Shown piece by piece: positions 22,468-34,892 of a stretch of 64,000 nucleotides of DNA. Position 1 is the first letter of the stretch. Every line of letters begins with the position of its first letter. The notes under the pieces were generated by a model, which ran no database searches, was not told where the DNA came from, and saw nothing but the letters and a program-made list of their open reading frames with translations. Source of the stretch: Przewalskia tangutica. Taxonomy: Eukaryota > Streptophyta > Magnoliopsida > Solanales > Solanaceae. A program made the translations under genes and the position numbers. The stretch lies in assembly GCA_029844215.1 (NCBI GenBank), contig CM056721.1, positions 59,623,815 to 59,687,814 on the forward strand, written 5' to 3'.

Positions 22468-24709
22468 CGTCTCAAGGTACTTTCATTTTTCATCCAAGTC
22501 GGATTTTACTCCCAAGTACTACATGATAAGTTCTTTTAAAAGATCCTTTCTTTTTCAAAAATCACCCGATACGTAGTATTAGAATGACCAACGTTTTTAA
22601 GTAAACCAGAACACATTCCTTTTCAAAATCAAGTAACAACATCCTTTTCCTAAAGTTCCAGTTTGCCTAGTTTCAATTACTCAAGTTCCTTATTTGAAAG
22701 ATTTCATAGTTCATAATCTTGATCACTTAATTCCTTTTTAGAACAACTGAGTAATATATGTCTTACGTGCGAGTAGGTTATTCTTGTTTATAACATTCTT
22801 ATTACAGCAGCCATGATCTAGAAAATGTAATATCATTTTGTCTTATCTTAGCTTCTATGCAGATGGAGGTTTCTACTGGTTTTACCAATAATTCATTAGT
22901 CAATACATTTTCCTTTATTAACGCTGCAGTGGTTTGTTCGATACTTGTTCTCATTTCCGAAATCCACATACATTATTCCTTTTTACATTCTTAAGCCGTT
23001 ATACCTAACTTCCCATAAAGCTAGTATAACTCTTAAGCTTTCAAAACACAGTACTACTCATTCTTTCAAAACGATTCATAAATCTTTTGAAATACTTCAA
23101 GTTCTTTATTAACACATATCAAGCCAGTTATAATTCAAATCAGTTACCTTTTAAAAACCACAAAGTATTTGCTTATCCACATAAAGCTATTATAACCAAC
23201 TTCCCATAAAGCCGTTATAACACTTTATGTTTTAAACCAATCAAATACATTTAGCACGTATGCGTCACCGTACTACATAGTTCACACATATCATGCTAGA
23301 AGAGATAGGAAGAGGTTCACATACCTCGCGACGAGTATCGACTAATAGCAAAATGCTCCAAGTACTTCAAACCGTCGGCTACTCCTTAAGCCACGTAGAT
23401 TGCACCACACGTAGTACTTCAACCTATAAGGCCACAAGGCGCTTATTAACTTCTAGATCTCATCGTTCCATATTCTACAGAAAATTTGGCAGCACCTCCC
23501 CCCCTCCCGCAACAGCGTAAATCTCCTCCTCTATCGAGGCCGGCTACCAAGCCAACCAGGGGGGGGGGGGTTAACACGTCTAACCGGACGTGTACAATTC
23601 TACTACACAGTAATGCTACATAAGTCTACTGTAATACAGCCCTATGTAATTACAGTTCAGTTCTTCCCTTTATTATTCTTCTATGTGATTACTGTTCAAT
23701 TCTTATTCAGGCTTAAGTCAAGAGACATTGCCGAAGAACTACGCTTAGTTCTATTCAATATTCATTCTATATATAGTATACTTCAACTATATATTCTAAC
23801 AATCATGTAATTTCCAATTACCATAGGGGGGACAAGATTTTTACCTCGATAAGCCCAAAATTATCCAAGTTATAAGTCGCTCCTGAGCAAGGTTTAACTC
23901 CTACTCCGTGCGCTCCAATTCGCTCCAAGAAACCCTTAGAAGTTCTACGCAACTTCTACTTATAACTTCAACCAACAATGAAGATTTTCCTTAGGGTTTC
24001 GTTTAGTGGCTAAAGGAAAGTATAATCGTATTTTCCGGGTTTTTCGTATAAAGGGTACTTTGGAAAGTACTACAAGGTATTTGGCTAAAGTATTTTGGGC
24101 ATTATAACAATACTTGTAGAATACATTTCTACCAAGGGGGGGGGGTAGTATTTCGACTAGCACAACTAGGCTAGGGGGGGTGGTGTTTGGACGAGAACAA
24201 GGTTGAGGGAGAGGGAGGGATTTTTAACACTTAGAGAAATTTTGGATGAAGAAGTTCATCAACTTAGAGGGGTATTTATAGGTGAAGAAATGGCCAACCA
24301 ATGGCCAAGATCCATCCAAGTGTTAGGCAAGTGTAGGGTCAAGATGAAGCCATGTGTTTGTGGGTCCCACTTGCTCATCAACTACACAAAATATCCTACC
24401 TAACCCTTGACCACAATTTTTGCACAAAAAACGTGCCAAACAATTCCCCTTGGCCGTCCACTTCCTTCCAATGTGAGGGTGACACATGTCACCCTCCCGT
24501 TGGTCCAAAATGTTTCGTCTCTCGGAAAAATCCGCAAAAAATATAAATGACATAGCCGGAATTTTCCCTACGAAAGCTGTGGAAACGTTTCGTCGAAAAA
24601 CGACTCTAATCGGGTGTTGTGTACAATTTTCGAAACTAGCCAATCCTTAAGGCTTAAATTATTATACGTACGCCCTCACGTACATACTCTGGAAATACGG
24701 GGTATAACA

Positions 24710-25655
24710 TTCTTCCCCCCTTAGAAACATTCGTCCCGAATGTTCCTTCTCAGTCTCAAAACAAACACGTGCCGGTATAGCCTTCACTACTATACTTACG
24801 AAACCAAACATGCCACACCTGGCCACAAAAAAAAATAACATGCGCGCAAAAACCCAAATCCAAGCCAACGAGGAATCACCTCTGTTTATCACAAAAGTTC
24901 CCACCAAGGTCTAAAAATATAATCCCTTCGCACCTTCATTTCTCAAAAGAAACGATCACACACGTTCACTTCTCCCCTATCTCGTTGTACCCTTCTCGAA
25001 CACTCGAACTCTTTCTAGTATCCGTACCACACTTCCGTCAACGTTTCTGTTTCCAACCCTTGGAGTTACTACCTCCAAACTTGGTCATCTTACTAACCTC
25101 GATTTCCTCTAAGGCCATTCTCGGCCTTCACGAACTGATTCTGGTCGAACGTATCCACGAACTCATACGATGGTCATCTAAACTTGGGCCTAGCACCCTC
25201 GTGACCCTGCCACCTGGCGGGACCACCCAGAGCTGACCCCACCTCGAAACAGATCGCGGGTTGGCCCGCAACATGGCCCCAACCCGACCCACTGTCGCAC
25301 CAACTCTTGCTCCTCGACACGGAACAATCTTGCTAAATCACATCATGAAAGCTACCACTTTCATTTACCCAACCCAGGGACTTATCACACAATACATTCT
25401 AGGCATAAAATGCACTCTGACAAGGATCACTCGCAAAATCTTGTACTCAAGACGGCCTTACATCTAAGGTCTCAACTGTAATATTCTAAGGTTCATCATT
25501 TTCTCACCCCCAGGCTTACCCTTTTTCACCAACCAGGTTCCTAAATCACATTTTAGCACAAAGCTATCCGAACATAACACTTAACACATTAACATAACAT
25601 CAATACATACAAGTCTCTAGAGGGTTAGGGATATACCTGAATCTACCGCTCCACT
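24710..25655 (-). other. D internal region 3' of gag
   Basis: No pol domain is recognisable. In element sense it follows gag and contains the conserved GC-palindrome block (about 25150-25300, palindrome 25256-25269), then noncoding sequence shared with B and F, the 8-bp inverted repeat at 24726-24744, and a polypurine tract seen here as ttcttcccccctta at 24710-24723. Confidence 0.75.
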
Positions 25656-27010
25656 CTAATCATAGGCCTGCCCTGCAGGGCGCATAGCTGTAGAAGGCGA
25701 TGAACCTGCCACTGATCCGGTAGGCTGAGTCATGTTGCCTGCATCCTTCCTACTAGGACAGTTCCTCGACACATGGCCCTGACGGCCGCAGGCAAAACAA
25801 GCACCAGTAAAAAGACGACATTCTCCGGGATGGCGCTGCGCGTGTGCACCGAGAAAACCTGAATCCTGCTGGCTAGAACTCATGTACACCTGTGAACCAG
25901 AAGCCCTGGAGCCCCGACCAGCTCCCGAATACCCCGAACGTCCTGAAGACTGTGGAGGACCACTATGTACTGGCGGAGGTGCCCAACTAGCCTGCTGCTG
26001 AGGCGGTCCGCCTCGAAAGTCACCAAAGGACCCTGCGGTTCTGGCCCTCTTCTGCTGATCTCGGTCATTCCGTCGACTCCTCCGCTCCTCACATCCCAGT
26101 GCATAAGCCTGCATGCGGGCAATGTCCATGCCCGGCTGAAGAGCTACACCCGAGCAACTCTCTGCTAGATCCTCGTCAAGCCCTGTGACATATCGATGCA
26201 CTCTATCCTCCATATCAGCTACTACAGCGGGGACATACCGAGCTAATGAGTCGAACTCCACATTATACTCTCTAACCGTACGCCCGTCTTGCCTCAATGT
26301 CAAAAATCTGTCGGCCCGAGCCCTCCTCATCTGTGGGGGCAAGAAATGTGCCGAACGCTCACGAGAACTTCGTTCCAACTGCTTTGGAAGCGCATGCTCT
26401 CCGGGACGCCTCGCGAATCAAACCGGTCCATCTGCGGTATCACGCGGCCGATGCGAACCTAGGACCACCGACTCGGTATCCGATGCCTTGATCACCTCAT
26501 GATCCATTGTCGCCGGATGAACTCGCGGATCATCCTCGTGCCTCGACGTAGAACTCGCGGGCTACAATCGAGAAAATCCGTAGCCTTAAACTATCGATCT
26601 AGGGTGAACCATCGGTGCATCGGCTGCTGCGTCCGGCCTATCCTCATATCGAAGTCCCGTAGAACTCGTCGGGTGCGGCTCGTAAAATCCGTAGTCTCAA
26701 ACTATCGACCTCGGGTGAACTATAGGTGCTCTCACCCTATCCTCGTGCCTTGCCACTATCTCCGACAAGATCGCCATCTCCTTGTGACCCATCTCCCTGC
26801 TCGGTGTGGAACCGAGGCTCGGGTAATGTAGTCTCGGCAGCTGCTGCGCTCTGGCTTCTCTTTGGTCTTTGGCGGCGTCGCAAAACTCGCCGTCTGAAGC
26901 ACTATCTCAGGTACTGACCGGGCCTGCGCCCTCGTACTCCTCTGAATCACACCAGCAGCTCCCTCGGCTGCCTTGCCCATCTGGGCCTGGGTTGCCTTTC
27001 GCAGAGGCAT
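25656..27010 (-). pseudogene. D gag, nearly intact capsid and nucleocapsid halves
   Basis: Gag of a Tekay-type element. The ATG at 27008-27010 opens MPLRKATQ and a basic, low-complexity N-terminus. After frame changes around 26400-26850, an ORF (25656-26378, 240 aa) holds the end of the retrotransposon gag domain: FLPPQMRRARADRF (residues 13-26), SLARYVP (44-50), MEDRVHRYVTGL (56-67). A QG/S-rich linker follows, then a CCHC zinc knuckle with C194, C197, H202 and C207 that would bind element RNA. A first knuckle just before it is degenerate. Most lesions between 26400 and 26850 are at CTG/CAG or CG-rich positions, so the true gene may be less broken. A stop ends it at 25656 with no protease following. 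Confidence 0.8.
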
Positions 27011-27201
27011 AACTGGTAAAAAACGAAACACGTCAGAGGGGTCCAACTTACAACACAGCTCTAAGGCACGATCTCAGAATGAGAAGAATGGAAACCAATC
27101 CTAAATGTCCTGCAGCCTCCTGATTATAGATGTGGTGCACAACACACCGATAATCAAGACTCTACTAGACACGGTCTGTAGACACTTTCCGAGGATTAAC
27201 T

Positions 27202-27213
27202 GCTCTGATACCA
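27202..27213 (-). other. D primer-binding site
   Basis: gctctgatacca on the plus strand is TGGTATCAGAGC in element sense, a perfect match to the usual initiator Met tRNA site, four bases inside the LTR end at 27218. Confidence 0.85.
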
Positions 27214-27217
27214 CTTT

Positions 27218-27270
27218 TGTCACGACCCGACCTCGGGCCCGCGACTGGTGCCTTACCCCGGGCACCCTAG
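27218..27270 (-). repeat. Remnant of D 5' LTR
   Basis: The first 50 or so bases from the primer site (tgtcacgacccgacctcgg onward) match the U5 ends of the other LTRs. Near caccctagt (27263-27271) the sequence jumps to one matching the U3/R part of LTR A. Confidence 0.75.
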
Positions 27271-27982
27271 TATTGAAATAACTTTGGAAAACTACTAGGG
27301 ATACTAGGCCAAGGTATTTGGGATTATACAACAATACACCAAGTATTTCTACACAAGAGGGGGAGGGTGGACGAAACACCACTAAAGGGAGGGAGTATTT
27401 TGCTTTGCCTTGGAAACTAACTCAAGTGTGGATGAATTACTCTTCAACCTAAGGGGGTATTTATAGAGGAATTAAGGGCCAAGATCTTATCAAGTGTATG
27501 GTCAAGATTGGGCCATGTGTGTGTGGGTCCCACCACACCACATGGCCAACGAATTGCTAGCATGTGGCTTGCCACTTGTTAGCCCATTCGGCGAGGGACA
27601 GTGTCTAGCCACTTGTCCCACCATTCGGCCAAGGTGCCACATGGGGTGACAAGTGTCGCCCGACTAAATCAAAATATTTCGTCTTCCGAAAATATCCAAA
27701 ATACCGAAAATCTCAAAAACAAAGTGGGCCCCACAAAACCGTAAATTTCTCCCGTGGGCCCCACGTGACCATTTCCGAAAATAAAATCTCATAATTCTAA
27801 AATAATCCAAGAAGTCCAAATACCAAATCTGGGAATCCAATTCCCATTAACGAACTTTTTTCTTCACAAAAACCGGAAACTTTTCCGTCGAAAAAATCAC
27901 ATCTTCCTTTTTTTCCAAAATTTCTGTCGCATTCTCGTACGTACGTCCTCACATACATACCCTGGAACTACGGGGTATAACA
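27271..27982 (-). repeat. LTR fragment E (A-like subfamily)
   Basis: Matches the inner and 5' end of LTR A (37625-38342), including tattgaaataactttgg, the TATA box (here 27458-27465) and the terminus ctacggggtataaca. It therefore belongs to a different LTR subfamily from D. The following bases agtag are continuous with the B LTR (compare 34014) and may be the remaining copy of its target duplication. Confidence 0.8.
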
Positions 27983-28884
27983 AGTAGCTACCCTCGATGC
28001 GGGGAATACCTCATGCGGGCCTAGGTGGCCTATGCGGAGCTGCGGTAAGTTCCAGGATTAGACGCGCATTGATCGAGGCGAGTAGCGGCTCGATCATGTG
28101 GCGCGGTCTAGGAAGACCTCGTGATACAGTTTTATAGCATTGTTGGTACTGTGGGTTTTAGTAGTCGGCTATGCCTTCGTACTTACCCCGTACGGTTTTA
28201 TTATGACACAGGTGGGACCTGGTGTTCATGTGTATTCCTTGGGTGTTTTTATATCATGGATTGCCGGCAGTGAGGAAGGAATTCCACGGGCATGGTTGAT
28301 ATTGTGGGCATGAGACCCATAGTTATATTTGAGTGATGACTTTAAGGGCGTGAGTCCCTGACTTGACATGATCACATACATGTGTGTATCGTAAATTGGT
28401 TATCATATATGTCTTACATTTTATATAGACTATTATGATTTCATTTCTGATATTTTGATTTCACATACTTGGTACTGTTATCGACCTCCTTGGGGCTGCG
28501 TTCATGCCGCAGTAGGTACACGCTTGTTGATCCTCGCTCATGTGGTCACGATTCAGCGTTTTGGGAAGCTTCGTGTCTCGGAGGCTTATCTTTCGTATAG
28601 TCCCTGTAGTTGTAGGTACTTACATTCAGGGTATGGCGGCCCCGTCCCATTGTTGTTATAACATTCTTAGAGTGTAGTAATCGCTGTGGGCAGGGTTTGT
28701 AAAAAGGGATGTAACTGTTCAAGTTTTTATATATATATGCCGAAAGGCAACTTTTCTCAGATAAACTGTTTCTCACTTCATATTGTTTCATGTCTTGTTT
28801 TATATTCCGCTGGTTACTCTGATGTATGTCTACTTGGGTGTCCGGGTAAGGCACCAGTCACGGGTCCGGGTTCGGGTCGTGACA
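27983..28884 (+). repeat. 5' LTR of element B, third segment (U5 end)
   Basis: Matches 34014-34892 of the B 3' LTR and ends gtcgtgaca at 28884. About 965 bp corresponding to 33023-34013 are missing between segments two and three, consistent with a deletion that ran from D to E. Confidence 0.88.
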
Positions 28885-28888
28885 AAAG

Positions 28889-28900
28889 TGGTATCAGAGC
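28889..28900 (+). other. B primer-binding site
   Basis: tggtatcagagc, complementary to initiator Met tRNA, four bases after the LTR. It defines 28884 as the end of the 5' LTR and the plus strand as sense. Confidence 0.9.
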
Positions 28901-29086
28901 AGTTAATCCTCGGAAAGTGTCTACAGACCGTATCTAGTAGAGTCTTGATTATCGGTGTGTTGTGCACCACACCTATAATCAGGAGGCTGCAGGATATTTA
29001 GGATTGGTTTCCATTCTTCTCACTCTGAGATCGTGCCTTAGAGTTGTGTTATAAGTTGGACTCCCTCTGACGTATTCTTTTCACCC

Positions 29087-30420
29087 GTATTGCCTCTACG
29101 CAAGGCAACCAGAGCCCAGAAGGGCAAGGCAGCAGAGAGAGGTGCGAGTACATCACAGAGGGTTACGAGCACGCCCAGCCATTATCCGAGACGCTTCATT
29201 CGGGGAGTTCTGCGACGCCGCTAGCCCCAGGAGAGTTTAGAGCAGTAGCAGTAGCTACAGAGACCACGATACCTGAGCCCCTAGTCCCACGGCCAGGAGC
29301 CGAGGATATGAGTTACAAGGAGATGGCCCCGTTACTAGCTAGTCTGGTGGCTGGGAATGAGGACGGACGGGAGCCGGTGGTTCCGTGATGCGATGAGTTC
29401 ACCCTAGATCCGATAGTTTTGAGACTTGGGACTTCTTGAGTTGATCCACGAGTCCTATGGATTGAGGGCGAGGAATATCATCGTGAGTTTATTCGACGAT
29501 TGCGGATCATGAAAGTGATCAAGACCTCAGAGAAATTTCTTACACACTTCTTGCCCTCGCAGATGAGGGGAGCTCGGGCAGATAGATTTATGAGGTTGAG
29601 GCAGAACGGGCGGACGGTTCGGGAGTACAGTATAGAGTTTGACTTATTGGCTCGTTATGTCCCCACGTTAGTGGCAGACATGGAGGATAGAGTGCACCGA
29701 TATATCACAGGGCATGACGATTATCTAGCAGAGAGTTGTACAAGAGTAGCTCTTCAGTCAGACGTGGACATTGCCCGCGTCTGAGCTTCTGCGCAGCGAA
29801 CTAAGGAACGTAGAGACCGGCAGTTAACCAAGATCGCAGAAGAGGCGGAAGCAGGTCCTTTGGTAACTTTAGGCGGACCTTCTCGCCAGCAGATGGTTAT
29901 GCGCCTCCGCCCGATGAGTGGTCCTCCGCTGCACTTCAGGACGTTCGGGGTATTTAGGAGTTGGTCAGAACTCCAGGGTTTCTGGTTCACAGATTTGCAT
30001 AGGTTCTAGCCAGCCAGATTCAGTTTTTCCCTCAGTGTTCACTATGTGGTAGACGTCATCCCGAGGAAATGTCATCTTTTTACTAATTCTTGTTTTACCA
30101 ACGGCCGTCAGGGCCATGTGAGGAGAGGATGTCCTAGGAGGAGGGATACAGGTGGGATGACTTAGCCTACCAAGTCGATTCTGCAGTTGATGGGTCGGAG
30201 AGGAAGGGGTGTTAGCCAGAGGAGGCCACCCCCACCTCGGTATGGCCGTTGCGGGAGGTGATTCTTATGGGGATTGTCTTACTACTTAGATAGCTTGTTA
30301 GGCTTGCGGCCAGCAGGGCCATTTTGCGAGAAATTATCCGTACAGAGGTGGCGCGAATGTTACGACTCAGCCTTCGGGATCAGTGGCTGGTTCATCTCAC
30401 CTTCTATAGTTAAGCGCCCA
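29087..30420 (+). pseudogene. B gag pseudogene
   Basis: Aligns with the gag genes of D and F. The expected start is disrupted: gtattgcctctacg has one extra T where the others read ATGCC. ORF 29500-29784 has FLPSQMRGARADRF, RLRQNGRTVREYSIEFDLLA and MEDRVHRYITG. Downstream in shifted frames, CFTNGRQGHVRRGC (about 30087-30128) is a zinc knuckle whose second Cys is lost, and a second knuckle region lies near 30290-30345. Several stops and shifts are present, so no full-length Gag could be made as read. Confidence 0.75.
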
Positions 30421-30850
30421 GCAGAGCAGGATTTGATTAGAGCGACAAAGGGTAAGTGAGGCAGTAGTTACAGAGATATCTTCAGCCTTTAGAGACTTGT
30501 TTAGGTCGTTATGGTGAATACATGTGGAGTGCTATGTTCGGTTAGCATTGTGTAAGTTGTGATTAGAAAACATGGGTAGTTGAAAAGGGTAAGTCTGGGG
30601 ACGAGAAAAATTTTGAGCCATAGAATACAGATAACCATGGAGACCTTAGAGGCGAGGCCATCGTGAGTAAAAGATTTATTTTTATGTTTGACCCTTGTCG
30701 GAGTGCATAGTATACGTGAGATATATTTGTGTGATAAGTCCCTGAGTAGTGTGAAATGAAAGATGGTAGTTGAGCTAAGAAGACCACTAGGTTTTCGTGA
30801 CTTGATGGTGAGATTGTTCCGGATCGGGAAACAAGAGCTTGGCGCGATAA
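30421..30850 (+). other. B internal region between gag and conserved block
   Basis: No recognisable coding domain. Small frames on both strands (for example 30563-30787 minus) have no family motifs. In an autonomous element this interval would hold protease and reverse transcriptase. Confidence 0.6.
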
Positions 30851-31000
30851 ATGGGTCGGGTTGAGGCCAGATTGCGGGTCAACCCGCAGCCCGTAATGTG
30901 GTGGGGTCAGTTTGAGGTGGTCCCGTTAGATGATAGGGTCACGAGGGTGTTAGGCCCAAGTTAGGTAACCATCGTACGAGTTCGTGGATGCGTTCGACCA
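30851..31000 (+). repeat. Conserved GC-palindrome block in B
   Basis: Contains gcgggtcaacccgc at 30874-30887 and, downstream, a gtggggtcagttt...gggtcacgagggtg...aggcccaagtt arrangement shared with N1, D and F in the same element sense. I do not find it in G. Role unknown. Confidence 0.7.
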
Positions 31001-31004
31001 GTAG

Positions 31005-31370
31005 CCGGGCCGATGAGGTCAGCCCGTCTTGTCTTTCAGTTAGGACTGTTTACTCGGCGGAGGGTTATGCGAGATGTTATCAAGAAGGTTGTAAGGCTGC
31101 ACGGGGTTCCTACTTTTATTTTATGGCAGGCAGTGGAGCCCAGTTTATGGCTATTTCCTTTTTGGGAGGTTTTACCAGGAGGGGTTAGGAACTCAGGTGA
31201 GTCTCAGTATTGCATTCACCCTCGGGCCGACGGACGAACAACGCATTTTATCCAGACATTTGAGGATAGGTTACGGCCGGTGTTTTGATTTCAGGGGTAG
31301 CTGTGAGGATTATTTGCCTCTTGTTGAGTGAGTACTATACTAGCTACCATTTCAGTGTTCGATGAGGGTA
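31005..31370 (+). pseudogene. Integrase core remnant in B
   Basis: In two overlapping frames (30988-31188 and 31013-31288) the sequence keeps TVYSAE.YAR, VRLHGVP, a GAQF block where the second catalytic Asp should be, IHPRADGRTTHFIQTFED and an LPLVE-like end. These match the integrase catalytic core of Tekay-type pol. The first Asp is not recognisable and no zinc-binding or chromodomain part flanks it. B therefore lost protease, RT and RNase H while keeping a piece of integrase, which N1, D and F lack or have lost beyond recognition. Confidence 0.7.
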
Positions 31371-31620
31371 CGACGAGTAAGGGAAGAAGGGAACTTGTGT
31401 TAGGAGAATAGAAGTGATCATTTCTTTTGTGAAGTAAATGTGCGATGGGAGTATCTTTTAGACCTTGGGTGGGAGCTTTTGTGATGTTATAGGTGATTCT
31501 TCGTTGGCTTGGATGTGAGTTTTTGCGCGTATGTTGTATTATGGCCATGTGTGGCATAATTGGTTTCGTAAGCATCATAGGGAAGACTATACCGACAGGT
31601 ATGTTTGGAGGCTTAGAAGG

Positions 31621-31655
31621 AACATTCGGGACGAATGTTTCTATGGGGGGAAGAA
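31621..31655 (+). repeat. B inverted repeat and polypurine tract
   Basis: aacattcg-gga-cgaatgtt (31621-31639) followed by ctatggggggaagaa directly against the 3' LTR. The purine run primes plus-strand synthesis; the hairpin is shared with N1, D, F and G. Confidence 0.8.
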
Positions 31656-34600
31656 TGTTACACCCCGTATTTCCAGAGTATGTATGTGAGGACGTACGTA
31701 CAATGGTGTAAGCCCTAATTAGGTTTAGAATGAAATTGTGAACTTTCGACGGAAAAGATTCCGAACCTTGTGAAGGAAATTTTACGTTTTTAGTATTTTA
31801 ACCGATTACGGATTTTTTCGAGAGATGAAATATTTTAGAACAATAGGAGGGCGACATGTGTCACCCCACTTAGGCCCATGTTGGACGATTTGTATGGCCA
31901 AGTGGACAAGGTCAAGTGGTCAAAGTCTTGGAAGATATTTTCTTTGGGTGAGTGGGAGTAGGTGGACGTTTTTTTGGGCAAATGGGGGAGGCCTTGTGGA
32001 CGGTTTTTGGGAGCCATGTGGATGGCCACATGGCTCATTGTTGTGGTGGACATATGTCCTAATGTTGTGGTGGACATATGTCCCAAGGTTGTGGTGGACA
32101 CTTGGTGGAAGACTCCACTCACACAAGCTATCTAATCTACACCCTCCACTTGCTTTAATCTTGGCCCTTCATTGTTCTATAAATACCCCCCCTCTAGTGC
32201 AAGACTTCTTCATCCAATAAACATTTTTTCCAAGTCTCAAAACTCCCTCCCCCTTTGAGTAGTTCTCGTTCAATACACCTTCTCCCCTTCCTAGTTGTCG
32301 TCAAATCACCCCTTGGTAGAAAATTGTCTTATAGTATTGTTACTATGCCAAAATACCTTAGCCTAAATCCCTTGAAATTTTCCTAAGTTACCTCTATACT
32401 AAAGCCCGGAAATACTACTTTATATCCTTTAGTCACAAAACGAAACCCTAGGGAAATCTTCATAGTTGGTTGAAGTATTAAGTAGAAGTTGTTTAGAAAC
32501 TTCTAAGGGTTTCTTGGAGCTATCGGAGCGTGCAAATTAGGAGCTAAACGTTGTTCAGGATCGACATTTAAACTTGGATAATTTTGGGCTTATCGAGGTA
32601 AATAATCTTGTCCTTCTATTGTAATTGGAGATTACATACTGTAGTAGTATAGAAATGAGTATAAGATATATAGAAGGATGGTATAAAAGAAGAGAATTGA
32701 ACTGTACTTACATAGGACTGTATTTACAGTAGACTTGTGTAGTTCGACGGGTAGGGAAATGCTGCCCAATTTATCTTCCGTAGAATAGAGAACCCTCTGC
32801 TTAGAATATTCTGCAGAATAGTCTAGACGTTGATAGACGTATTTGACTATTATAGGTTGATACTCTGCGCGCGACATATTCGACTTGGCAGGTGGATTTC
32901 GCCGAGGAGGTATGTGATTCTTCCTATCCTCTTGAGCATGATATTTTAAAATATATATAGTACGGTAGACGTACGTGTGTTAACTGAACGTGGTTTTACT
33001 TCGATGTCTTTTGACTTGAGTTTTAAATAATAAGAATCTTGAAGTATTTCAAAAGAATTATGAATCGTTTTTGAAAGAAGAGTAATACTTGGTTTTAAAA
33101 GCTTAAGAGTTATACTAGCTTTATGGGAAGTTAGGTATAACGACTTAAGAAAGATAAAAGGAACGGTTTACTTAATTGGTTATGAAAGCCTTGCATTGAT
33201 TTCGGAAAGAGGAAATAAGTATCGAACAAACCACTGCAGCACTAATAAAGGAAAATGTATCGACTAAGTAAGTATTATTAAAACCAGTAGAAACCTCCAT
33301 CTGCATAGAAGCTAAGATAAGACAAAATTGTATTACATTTCCTAGATCATGGCTGCTTTAATAAGATCATTAATAAACAAGTTTTGATTTTCTTAAAAAT
33401 TTCAAAGTAAGGACTTGATTTATAAAAGACAAAGACTTGAGAAATTGAAGTGTTTTCGTTTAAAAGGGAAGGCATGCTTTTGTCTTAAGTTGGTTCAAAA
33501 AGAAGATAGGGAAATTGTTTTGGTTTACTTAAAAAGATAGTCACTCTATTTTGATACTACGGGTATCGTGTGACTCTTGTGAAAGAAACGGATCTTTTTA
33601 AAGAGTTAATGTATGAAGTACTTTGGGGATAAAAACCCGAACTTGTTGACATAAAATAGAAAGTACCTTGTGTGAATAAATTGACTATGTTGGTTTGTGA
33701 TAGCCTTGTAATACTTTCTTGTTGGTTTGATAAGTAAACATGTTAGGATGCTACGTGTGTTAGTGTCTTGTGATGTTTGTGTAAAGGGGTTTCCCTTGTT
33801 GTGCTTATGTTGTTTAACGATAAGCCGTTAAGTTAGTATTGTACCACTCACCTCTTGACATGTTTTACAGGGGGTTAAGCTTCCCCCCGATGCGAGGGAT
33901 GCCTCATGCGGGTCCAGGGGACCTATGCGGAGCTACGAGTTCGTGTTAGTGTGCGAGAATACCTCATGCGGTATATGTGGCCATGCGGACTACGAGAGTC
34001 GGGGCGATGCGGGAGTAGCTACCCTCGATGCGGGAATACCTCATGCGGGCCTAGGTGGCCTATCTGAGTGCGGTAAGTTCGAGGATTAGGCGCGCATTGA
34101 TCGAGGGCGAGTAGCGGCCGATCATGTGGCGCGGTCTAGGAAGACCTCGTGATACTGATTTATAGCATTGTTATTCTTGTAGGTTTTAGTAGTCGGCTAT
34201 GCCTTCGTACTTACCGTCACGGTTTTATTATGACACAGTGGGACACGGTGTTCATGTGTATTCCTTGGGTGTTTTTATATCATGGATCGAAGCGGTGAGG
34301 AAGGAATTCCACGGGCGTAGTTGATATTGTGGGCATGAGACCCATAGTTATATTTGAGTGATGACTTTAAGGCGTGAGTCCACGACTTGACATATTTGCT
34401 TACATGTGTGTATCGTAAATTGGTTATCATATATGTCTTATGTTTTATATAGACTATTATGATTTCATTTCTGATATTTTGATTTCACATACTTGGTACT
34501 GTTATCGACCTCGCCTTGTCTGCGTTCATCTGCGGTAGAGTACACGATTGTTGATCCTCGCTCATAGGGTCACGATTCAGCGTTTTGGGAAGCTCCGTGT

Positions 34601-34892
34601 CTCGGAGGCTTATCTTTCGTATAGTCCCTGTAGTTGTAGGTACTTACATTCGGGGTATGGCGAACCTGTCCCGCCATTGTTGTTATAACATTCTTAAGTG
34701 CAGAAATCTTTGTGGCGGGGTTTGTAAAAGGGATGTAATCGCTCAAGTTTTTATATATATATCGAAGGCAACTTTTCTCGATAAACTGCTTCTCACTTCA
34801 TATTGTTTCATGTCTTGTTTTATATTCCGTAGTTACTCGATGTATGTCTACTTGGTGCGGGTAAGGCACGATCCGGGCGGTTGGTCGTGACA
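31656..34892 (+). repeat. 3' LTR of element B
   Basis: Complete LTR of 3237 bp from tgttacacccc to gtgaca, the reference for the split 5' LTR. It contains TATA at 32178-32185, a candidate donor cgaggtaaat near 32600, hairpin module 1 at 33102-33149, the conserved AT-rich block at 33225-33370 and GC-rich imperfect repeats at 33895-34140. It is followed by ataac (34893-34897), matching 10449-10453 and confirming that B inserted in A. Confidence 0.92.
33895..34140 (+). repeat. Minisatellite in B LTR
   Basis: Three to four imperfect units of about 70-75 bp built on gatgcgggaatacctcatgc and cctatgcggagctacg. The same family of units appears in N1 (12430-12680, 18580-18830) and G (56255-56500, 63645-63890). 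Confidence 0.75.

Larger units (their letters stand above)
21444..24709 (-). repeat. D 3' LTR
   Basis: Begins tgtcaagacccg on the plus strand (GTGACA end in sense, with one change) and ends at ggtataaca. It contains TATA at 24273-24280, hairpin module 2 at 23182-23231, module 1 at 22990-23037, a conserved AT-rich block at 22795-22935, and two minisatellites (22062-22325 and 22357-22467). G runs at 23562-23572 and 24136-24146 lie in the presumed leader. Confidence 0.88.
21444..27270 (-). mobile_element. Element D: gag-only LTR retrotransposon, 5' LTR truncated
   Basis: Minus strand: 3' LTR 21444-24709 (3266 bp), internal region 24710-27217 (2508 bp), and only about 53 bp of the 5' LTR (27218-27270) before the sequence switches to another LTR subfamily (E). 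D carries the best-preserved gag of the gag-only set and no pol. The target duplication cannot be confirmed because the right end is deleted; the left flank is gtttt. Confidence 0.85.

Noticed and set aside
25880..26502. Plus- and minus-strand ORFs overlapping the D gag
   Set aside because: Shadow frames of gag; the 240-aa frame at 25656-26378 carries the zinc knuckle and gag motifs.
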